NCBI GenBank assembly: GCA_016550425.1
Contig: JABXGS010000101.1
Coordinates: 1-11,872 of the forward strand
Source: an archaeon
Lineage (GTDB): Archaea > Asgardarchaeota > Hermodarchaeia > Hermodarchaeales > Hermodarchaeaceae
Reading direction: 5' to 3'
DNA: 11,872 nucleotides
In this document: piece after piece, positions 7,343-11,872 of the stretch
Layout: the number at the start of each line of letters is the position of its first letter
How positions within the stretch are numbered: the first letter of the stretch is position 1
Notes under the pieces: generated by a model
Seen by the model: the letters and a program-made list of their open reading frames with translations, nothing else
Database searches by the model: none
What the model was told of the DNA's origin: nothing
Translations under genes and position numbers: made by a program

Positions 7343-7363
7343 GTCTCATGAACCTGGTTAGAT
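7343..7363 (-). other. tRNA-Leu intron 3 (canonical position 37/38, 21 nt)
   Basis: Canonical archaeal site. Central helix CTCA (7369-7366) with TGAG (7348-7345), bulges AG^A and AC^A. The outer helix is the anticodon stem CAGGA/TCCTG, but its 5' strand becomes adjacent only after intron 2 has been removed. The intron contains TAACCAGG (7360-7353), an exact complement of the tRNA's own D-loop CCTGGTTA (7418-7411). Confidence 0.85.
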
Positions 7364-7370
7364 CTTGAGT

Positions 7371-7400
7371 AACGCCATCAGCCTACCGCAGCAGGTGACT
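7371..7400 (-). other. tRNA-Leu intron 2 (position 30/31, 30 nt)
   Basis: Relaxed BHB: central helix CGC (7406-7404) with GCG (7375-7373) followed by an A-G mismatch, 5' bulge GG^A, 3' bulge TT^A, and an intron helix GTCACCT/AGGCTGAT with one bulged C around an 8-nt loop. The cut may equally be written 31/32, because both ends carry an A. The boundaries are set mainly by the need to restore the anticodon stem and loop, so they are a little less sure than the other three. Confidence 0.72.
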
Positions 7401-7425
7401 CCTGCGCCGTTAACCAGGCTTGGCT

Positions 7426-7446
7426 GTGGGGTCTACAAGCGTAGAT
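7426..7446 (-). other. tRNA-Leu intron 1 (position 8/9, 21 nt)
   Basis: Perfect BHB: central helix GGGG (7452-7449) with CCCC (7431-7428), 5' bulge GT^A, 3' bulge AC^A, intron hairpin TCTAC-GCTT-GTAGA. The outer helix pairs the base before the tRNA plus G1 and C2 with the start of the D-stem (GGC/GCC), a non-native pairing that exists only in the precursor. Excision joins T8 to A9. Confidence 0.85.
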
Positions 7447-7454
7447 ACCCCCGC

Positions 7455-7505
7455 CACCGGTATGGCGGCAAAGACCCCTTCGGAAGGGTCCCCCGCACAG
7501 GGCTT
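7455..7505 (-). other. Structured 5' leader of the tRNA gene
   Basis: It contains a second copy of the acceptor 5' strand (GCGGGGG at 7496-7490, extended to GTGCGGGGG, 7498-7490, which pairs 9 bp with the tRNA 3' end 7278-7270), a GACCC/GGGTC hairpin (7473-7490), and the arm of a CCGCCA/TGGCGG hairpin (7468-7451) that would hold the first four tRNA bases. I see no BHB joining the two GCGGGGG copies, so I treat this as leader, not a fifth intron. Confidence 0.5.
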
Positions 7506-7529
7506 GATGCAATGAATAACTGCTGTGTG

Positions 7530-7536
7530 TTTTAAA
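7530..7536 (-). promoter_or_regulatory. TATA-like element for the tRNA-Leu gene
   Basis: TTTAAAA on the minus strand with an upstream A-rich AAACG, as in archaeal BRE/TATA promoters. It would start transcription near 7505, giving a leader of about 50 nt before the mature 5' end at 7454. The rest of 7537-7649 shows nothing beyond AT-rich sequence and a possible promoter for the plus-strand gcvH. Confidence 0.45.
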
Positions 7537-7649
7537 CGTTTGTTTTCAAATCCATTTGGCATTCCTTTTACCAAGGTGTCAACTAAAGAGCTAAATAGCG
7601 GGAAGGGTTAAACGCGGAAACAACCAATTTACTGGGGTTTCTGTGAAAA

Positions 7650-8042
7650 ATGAGCAAGATTCCTCCTGATTTATTGTATACGAAAGAGCATGAATGGGTT
7701 CGCCAAGAAGGCGATATTGTACGTGTAGGCATTACTGATTATGCTCAGGATGAGTTGCACGAAATCGTCATGGTTGAGTTACCTTCCGCTGGAGCAATGA
7801 TAAAAGCCCATGAGGTTTTTGGCACCGTTGACTCAGTGAAGGCAACCTCTGAACTCTTCTCACCAATTTCAGGCGAAATTGTCGAAATAAACGAAAAACT
7901 TGAGGAAGCACCAGAGTTAGTGAATAACGATCCCTACGGTGATGGGTGGATGATAACCCTCAAGCCAGCAGAATCCAACGAAATGAAGGCCCTATTGAAT
8001 CCTGAGGCGTATAAGAACTTCATTGAAGGCTTGACAAAATAG
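7650..8042 (+). CDS. gcvH: Glycine cleavage system H protein
   Basis: Lipoyl-carrying protein of the glycine cleavage system (130 aa): its swinging lipoamide shuttles the aminomethyl group between P, T and L proteins. It starts MSKIPPDLLYTKEHEWV and contains VGITDYAQDELHEIVMVELP and the lipoylation site DSVKATSE with K64, then SPISGEIVEIN and the C-terminal NDPYGDGWMITLKP, all typical of GcvH and of normal length. No other gcv gene is in the window. The start is the first ATG; the upstream sequence (AATTTAC about 25 nt before) suggests a nearly leaderless transcript. GcvH-like proteins also serve as lipoate carriers of sHdr sulfur-oxidation systems, but the nearby hdr genes are of another type, so genuine GcvH is favoured. 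Confidence 0.95.
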   Translation: MSKIPPDLLYTKEHEWVRQEGDIVRVGITDYAQDELHEIVMVELPSAGAMIKAHEVFGTVDSVKATSELFSPISGEIVEINEKLEEAPELVNNDPYGDGWMITLKPAESNEMKALLNPEAYKNFIEGLTK

Positions 8043-8073
8043 GCAATTATCGTTGTGTGGTCGGTACGAGAAA

Positions 8074-8082
8074 TTTTTTAAG
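8074..8082 (+). promoter_or_regulatory. T-run/TATA-like element between gcvH and aglB
   Basis: TTTTTTAAG preceded by GAAA, about 50 nt before the aglB ATG. It may act as terminator for gcvH and as TATA box for aglB. The aglB start itself is preceded by a good SD, GGTGA, at 8121-8125. Confidence 0.4.
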
Positions 8083-8129
8083 CACACGTAGTTATCGTGG
8101 CACCACTCCCTACACCAATTGGTGACTGA

Positions 8130-11100
8130 ATGTCAGTACGCGGCGTATTACGGTCCACTTGGTCTTTCCTTCGTCGATACATACATGGACCAAGAATGGA
8201 AATTTCCCGATCAAATGTAATAGCCGCTATTGGTCTCATAATAATCTGTCTTATTTCTTTGATGTTGCGACTTCTCCCTATGATCGGATATGAAGTATTA
8301 ATTCGCGCCTTTGACCCCTGGTTTAACATCCGAGAAGTCCAGTTCATCATTGAGAATGGCTTTGGGGCTTGGTTTGGTTGGTACGATACAACCACTTGGT
8401 TTCCATGGGGCCGGAACATGGCTCGGTCTGCTTACCCAGGTATTCCCTTCACTGCCTCACTGATGTACTTCGGATTACAGACTCTAGGAATCACCATTGA
8501 TGTCATGACCCTTGCAGTTATTTTTCCCGCGATTATGGGCGTGTTTGGTGTAATTGCCATCTATGCGTTGGGCGTTGAAGTGAGCTCCAAAGAAGTTGGT
8601 CTCTTTGCAGCCTTCTTCATGGCCATTCTTCCGGCTTATACTCAACGAACCATTGCAGGCTTTTTTGATAACGAAGCCATTGGCATTTTCGCCATTCTCC
8701 TTACCCTCTTCTTCTTTATTCGCGCGTTACGAAAAGGCTCCATTGCATCTGCAATATTGGGTGGACTCTCCTTAGGGTATCTTTCTGCGAGCTGGAGTGT
8801 CTATCTGTACATGTTTCAGATTCTAGCAATTTTTGCACTCGTCATGGTGCTACTTCGCCGTTATTCCCGTAGGCTCTTACTCGCTTACACAGGAACCGTT
8901 ATAACTGGCATGATATTAGCGATTTGTGTTCCCCGTATTGGTCCTAGTTGGCCTACTAGTACTACAGGATTAATACCTTTGGCGATTTGGGGACTCCTAT
9001 TACTTATCGAATTTAACCGTGCTTATCGCTTGACTGAGCTGAGCATTCCAGATCGGTTGTCTGGAGTGTCTACGCGAATTCGACCCTATTTTGCTTACAT
9101 CTTTGGTGCAATGTGTGCTCTCATCGTGGTTGGTTTGGGTTACCTGTTTCAATCCGGTTTGTTTCTCACATTATCAACTGGAACCGATCAAGGTTTCCTT
9201 GGAAATCTTGCAGGAAAATTCTACACAGTAATTGATCCCCTCATCCGAAAAGAAGCGTTTCTCTTAGCGTCAGTAGGTGAACACTTACCATCACCGTGGG
9301 CCACGTTCTGGTTTAATCTGAGCTTCCTTGTGCTCTTGATGCCTTTTGGGTTCTATATTGCCTTTCAGCGAGAGCGCGAAACAGATATTCTCCTCATCAT
9401 CTTTGCACTTACGGCTCTTTATTTCACTGGTTCCATGATTCGATTAGCGCTTATCTTAGCACCAGCAGCAGCAATACTGGGTGCATATGGCCTCTTAATG
9501 GCCACTCGACCCTTCCGCCCTATTTTCTGGCAACGTCCCATTCTAACGCGACGACGACGGCGAATTACTCCACCAGTGGGGCGAGGATTTGCTACTGCAG
9601 CATATCTTTTCCTTATAGTGTTACTTTTAGCGTCAACCATAACTGCGACACTCGCGATAAACCAAATGGGTGGTCCCGAGATAACACCTGGATATCGTAA
9701 TACGAACACTGGTGAAGTGACGTATTACCGTGACTATCTTGAAGCTTTCTCGTGGATGCAACATCATACGCCTCCAGGCACGGTCTTCATGTCTTGGTGG
9801 GACTACGGCTACTGGACCCGTGAAACTGGCGACCGATACACCGTCGTGGACAATGCAACCATAAACAAGACACAGATTGCGGTAGTCGGTCGGACCTTTA
9901 TGGAGACTAATCCAGTCGCCGCGCTCGAAAATTGCCGCAGGCTTGGTGTGGACTATGTCTTTGTTCACTTTGGGTTAGGTCAATCTGGGTTCAGTGGTGA
10001 TGAAGGCAAGTGGCAATGGATGATACGGATTGCGGGAGAAGTCTTTGGAGATGAAGTCCCAGATGAAACCTATTTCTGGGATCCCAATACTGGTAGCTAT
10101 TTAGAACCTTTCTTTGACAGTGTAATCTATAATATGCTCTGGCTTAATGCTAGCGGTCTTGCCCAACCGCCGGTGCTCAATTCCACCGGTGAAGCTGGAC
10201 CTGTACCAAGTTTGGATTCTGATCCAGGGAGAACGATCTTCAGTCTCTTCGAACCCATCTACTTCAGTGAAATTCACCTGATGAAGATCTACAAATGCAA
10301 CTACACCTATTTGGATAGTATGATGGAACTCACAGGGGCTAGTGCCTTTTCGGTTCACGAAGGCGTAGACGCAGTTCAGGATCTTTCCCAGATTGTAGTG
10401 GGAGTAAAGAATACAGGTTTACATCCCTTTACACTCGATTCTGCTGATATCGGGTACTGGGATGAGCGACGGCAGGTATATGACGTCGACACCATTTCTA
10501 GTGTTTGGTTAGCAACTGATACGGGTAACTTGACTGTGGTCCCAGGCGAGACTGTCATGTTAAATGTTCGAGCTCAGCCATATTTCAAAGTTGGAACCGA
10601 TGTGAACGTCACTATTAACGCAGCCGGTTTCACGCCAACCCTGAGTGCATCTGTCACAATACCAGTTCGACCACCACCAGCCTATAATCTGTCAGGCTTG
10701 TCCATGAATTCCTGGGCTTATGATAACGGGACCATCTACATTGAAGTTCAAAATACTGGAGAAGGTTATCTAGAAATCGATGAAGAAGGACAGATCAATG
10801 ATGAAGAATTTTCGATAGAAAATGCCATTCTTACTGGTGGGCGACTCCTCTTTACTGGCGATATACTTGGAATCACTATTGATGCTGAGTATTGGGATGT
10901 CAATCTCATTGCAGGAGAGGAGGTTACCGTGCTCTTACACTACATGAGTTTCATGCCAACGTATGGAGGATTAAACGTGAGTATACCGATTACAATCCAA
11001 GCTGAACCTTCACCACCTAGTCCGTCTGCCCCCATAAGATCCTCTTCCCCTTCATCGGATTCTGGCTCTGTTGAAGAAAATCGATCTATCCAATTGGAAC

Positions 11101-11177
11101 AAGGACTTTATGTATCGGTTTCGGTACTTTGCGTCGAAAGTAGCGTCTTCTTCATTTTCCGCCGATATGAGCCATAG
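8130..11177 (+). CDS. aglB: Dolichyl-phosphooligosaccharide-protein glycotransferase AglB (STT3 family)
   Basis: Single-subunit oligosaccharyltransferase that transfers a lipid-linked glycan to Asn in N-X-S/T of exported proteins. The 1015 residues begin with a basic cytoplasmic end and about 13 membrane helices (to about 510). Motifs: D62 of FDPWFNIR, D180NE (second acidic motif), E384 in SVGEHLPSPWATF of external loop 5, R438 in MIRLALILAPA, and the catalytic/recognition WWDYG (556-560) in the soluble domain. SVGEH, MIRLALILAP and MSWWDYGYW are close to eukaryotic STT3. Residues about 740-955 look like two beta-sandwich units (GVKNTGLHPF..., EVQNTGEGYLEI...), then a Ser/Pro-rich spacer and a weakly hydrophobic tail ending FRRYEP. 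At least eleven sequons lie beyond the membrane part. ATG at 8130 has GGTGA 4-5 nt upstream. The last 70 nt overlap nop10 on the other strand; a shortened or frameshifted tail cannot be excluded. Confidence 0.95.
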   Translation: MSVRGVLRSTWSFLRRYIHGPRMEISRSNVIAAIGLIIICLISLMLRLLPMIGYEVLIRAFDPWFNIREVQFIIENGFGAWFGWYDTTTWFPWGRNMARSAYPGIPFTASLMYFGLQTLGITIDVMTLAVIFPAIMGVFGVIAIYALGVEVSSKEVGLFAAFFMAILPAYTQRTIAGFFDNEAIGIFAILLTLFFFIRALRKGSIASAILGGLSLGYLSASWSVYLYMFQILAIFALVMVLLRRYSRRLLLAYTGTVITGMILAICVPRIGPSWPTSTTGLIPLAIWGLLLLIEFNRAYRLTELSIPDRLSGVSTRIRPYFAYIFGAMCALIVVGLGYLFQSGLFLTLSTGTDQGFLGNLAGKFYTVIDPLIRKEAFLLASVGEHLPSPWATFWFNLSFLVLLMPFGFYIAFQRERETDILLIIFALTALYFTGSMIRLALILAPAAAILGAYGLLMATRPFRPIFWQRPILTRRRRRITPPVGRGFATAAYLFLIVLLLASTITATLAINQMGGPEITPGYRNTNTGEVTYYRDYLEAFSWMQHHTPPGTVFMSWWDYGYWTRETGDRYTVVDNATINKTQIAVVGRTFMETNPVAALENCRRLGVDYVFVHFGLGQSGFSGDEGKWQWMIRIAGEVFGDEVPDETYFWDPNTGSYLEPFFDSVIYNMLWLNASGLAQPPVLNSTGEAGPVPSLDSDPGRTIFSLFEPIYFSEIHLMKIYKCNYTYLDSMMELTGASAFSVHEGVDAVQDLSQIVVGVKNTGLHPFTLDSADIGYWDERRQVYDVDTISSVWLATDTGNLTVVPGETVMLNVRAQPYFKVGTDVNVTINAAGFTPTLSASVTIPVRPPPAYNLSGLSMNSWAYDNGTIYIEVQNTGEGYLEIDEEGQINDEEFSIENAILTGGRLLFTGDILGITIDAEYWDVNLIAGEEVTVLLHYMSFMPTYGGLNVSIPITIQAEPSPPSPSAPIRSSSPSSDSGSVEENRSIQLEQGLYVSVSVLCVESSVFFIFRRYEP

Positions 11178-11299
11178 CGATCCTCAATGGAAAATCGGGC
11201 GGGATGAGCATTTTCTACGGGACCATTGCATGTTGGACACTGAGTAGAATTGAGCGTGTAAGTGTTGCACTGACGGCATTTTTTCAAAAGTTTAGTCAG
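11108..11299 (-). CDS. nop10: Ribosome biogenesis protein Nop10 (H/ACA RNP), CTG start
   Basis: Small zinc-ribbon component of the archaeal H/ACA RNP that guides pseudouridylation; it binds the Cbf5 catalytic subunit. The 63-residue frame reads KKCRQCNTYTLNSTQCPTC, NGPVENAHPARFSIEDRYG, SYRRKMKKTLLSTQ: four zinc cysteines (C8, C11, C21, C24), the YTL motif and the AHPARFSxEDRYGxYRR helix of Nop10. It follows aIF2-alpha by 24 nt, the conserved archaeal order. The frame has no ATG or GTG. CTG at 11299 lies 7 nt after GAGGG and yields MTKLLKKC, the same length as canonical MxxxIRKC N-termini; TTG at 11287 is a poorer alternative giving MKKC with worse SD spacing. The last 70 nt overlap aglB tail to tail. 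Confidence 0.93.
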   Translation of the reverse strand: MTKLLKKCRQCNTYTLNSTQCPTCNGPVENAHPARFSIEDRYGSYRRKMKKTLLSTQSTETDT

Positions 11300-11306
11300 T
11301 GATCTT

Positions 11307-11311
11307 CCCTC
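11307..11311 (-). promoter_or_regulatory. Shine-Dalgarno GAGGG deciding the nop10 CTG start
   Basis: GAGGG followed by seven bases and then CTG (11299). Spacing to the alternative TTG at 11287 would be 19 nt, too long for a normal SD. Confidence 0.6.
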
Positions 11312-11323
11312 AATATAATTCCA

Positions 11324-11872
11324 TTAAGATCGAACGGCGATTTGGCCTTCTCCACCGCATTGTTCAATAATTTCGAGGCTCTTTTTCACAGCCTTTTCGA
11401 GTAATTGCTCGGCTTGTTTGTAGTCTTTTGCACTTACTTGAATGCGATAGCGAGGAGCTCCTTCAAGGTAAACGAGCCCTCCCGAGGGCTCAACAATTTC
11501 TTCGGCAGCGATCAGGGCTTTTCGTATGCCCTCAACGCCTTCCGGTCCTCGACAGGTGAGTTCAATCGTTGTTTCAACGCTGACATCACGGAGAATCACG
11601 TGCGCCTTGGCTAATTCGTATAAAACTTCAGCCCATTTCTTGGGGATACCGATGTCAGTAAGAATCTTGGGACCTTCTTCTTTTGTGACTTCTAGGGCTT
11701 CCAGCATATCTGAATAATTGGTTTCCATCGGTTTGCCAGCAATATCGTAGGCTGCTTCGGGTGATTTCTTCATGCGTTCCGCAGCTAAGGCGAGTAATTT
11801 GCTACCACGTTGCGCGCGTTTCCATTCTTGTATTTTCATTCGCCCTTGTTCCTTTGTCACCCGACGTAATGA
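11324..11872 (-). CDS. eif2a: Translation initiation factor aIF2 subunit alpha, 5' part missing
   Basis: Alpha subunit of the heterotrimeric factor that brings initiator Met-tRNA to the small ribosomal subunit. The frame is open to the right edge (it enters as SLRRVTKEQGRMKIQEWKRAQRG), so the gene starts outside the window; the SLRRVTKEQ is the junction after the N-terminal S1 domain, which is missing. What follows is the helical domain (about 70 residues, ending EALEVTKEEGPKILTDIGIPKKWAEVL) and the C-terminal alpha-beta domain (VETTIELTCRGPEGVEGIRKAL...GGLVYLEGAPRYRIQVSAKDYKQAEQLLEKA) that contacts aIF2-gamma. The GTG at 11860 is an internal Val of the conserved motif, not the start. nop10 follows in the same operon. 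Confidence 0.96.
   Translation of the reverse strand, partial: SLRRVTKEQGRMKIQEWKRAQRGSKLLALAAERMKKSPEAAYDIAGKPMETNYSDMLEALEVTKEEGPKILTDIGIPKKWAEVLYELAKAHVILRDVSVETTIELTCRGPEGVEGIRKALIAAEEIVEPSGGLVYLEGAPRYRIQVSAKDYKQAEQLLEKAVKKSLEIIEQCGGEGQIAVRS

Larger units (their letters stand above)
7268..7454 (-). tRNA. tRNA-Leu(CAA) with four introns
   Basis: Reads UUG leucine codons. Exons are 7454-7447, 7425-7401, 7370-7364, 7342-7312 and 7284-7268. Joined, they give an 85-nt class II tRNA plus encoded CCA: acceptor GCGGGGG/CCCCCGC, T8, A9, D-arm GCC...GGC with A14, G18G19 and A21, anticodon stem CAGGA/TCCTG, loop CTCAAGA (anticodon CAA, T33, G37), variable arm CCG-GCAG-CGG, T-arm GAGGG-TTCGAAT-CCCTC, discriminator A73 as expected for leucine. 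Every stem pairs fully after splicing, and none of the D, anticodon or T arms is recognisable as contiguous DNA except the D-arm. Introns 1, 3 and 4 sit in perfect bulge-helix-bulge motifs; intron 2 in a relaxed one. I identified it by eye from the acceptor strands and the split T-loop. The isotype is firm because variable arm, A73 and anticodon agree. Confidence 0.92.

Noticed and set aside
7448..7496. Fifth tRNA intron between the two GCGGGGG copies
   Set aside because: No register across the repeat gives a 3-4-3 bulge-helix-bulge, and the downstream copy is already followed by the expected T8 A9.
7268..7510. SRP RNA or RNase P RNA, suggested by the closing helix and chain of hairpins
   Set aside because: No ACAGAA-type RNase P core and no SRP helix 8 GGAAG...AGCAG motif on either strand. 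The helices are fully explained as acceptor stem, BHB introns and leader of a tRNA.
7250..7649. Glycine riboswitch upstream of gcvH
   Set aside because: None of the conserved glycine aptamer segments is present, and the structured part belongs to a minus-strand tRNA.
7650..8042. LbpA, the lipoate carrier of sHdr sulfur oxidation, because hdr genes are near
   Set aside because: The hdr genes are of the HdrABC methanogen type, on the other strand and almost 2 kb away, and the sequence fits ordinary GcvH.
1..11872. CRISPR arrays, insertion sequences, attachment sites
   Set aside because: No regularly spaced repeats, transposase motifs or terminal inverted repeats were seen.

Overview
This is archaeal DNA, most plausibly from an Asgard archaeon (Thorarchaeota-like; the rank is inference). 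The evidence is an aIF2-alpha/Nop10 gene pair, an archaeal AglB oligosaccharyltransferase with strongly eukaryote-like STT3 motifs, a longin-like domain protein, BHB-type tRNA introns and archaeal promoter and SD signals.

Positions 1-5755, minus strand, hold one tight operon read right to left: hdrC, hdrB, a 2x[4Fe-4S] ferredoxin subunit (korD), korA, korB, korC, hdrA (runs off the left edge). All genes overlap or lie within 10 nt of each other. A complete four-subunit 2-oxoacid:ferredoxin oxidoreductase is thus embedded inside a heterodisulfide-reductase HdrABC operon, which suggests that oxidation of a 2-oxoacid is coupled to flavin-based electron (bi/con)furcation and disulfide chemistry. 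A 20-bp perfect palindrome lies in the operon's upstream region. Divergent from it (5921-6580, plus) is an unrecognised seven-helix membrane protein.

Positions 6598-7191 (minus) encode a longin-like protein with a C-terminal winged-helix-like segment. Just upstream of it, on the minus strand (7268-7454), is the most striking object of the window: a tRNA-Leu(CAA) gene interrupted by four introns, at 8/9, 30/31, 37/38 and 59/60. Three lie in perfect bulge-helix-bulge (BHB) motifs and one in a relaxed motif. Removing 99 nt yields an 85-nt class II tRNA with all expected conserved bases. No open reading frame reveals it.

Positions 7650-11177 (plus) hold gcvH (lipoyl carrier of glycine cleavage) and the 1015-residue aglB. 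The right end (minus) holds the 3' part of the aIF2-alpha gene followed by nop10, a small gene whose 3' end overlaps that of aglB tail to tail by 70 nt.

Two genes, korB and nop10, have no ATG/GTG/TTG at the position demanded by their conserved N-termini. Both have a CTG at a proper distance from a strong SD (AGGAGG and GAGGG), so CTG initiation is proposed for both.
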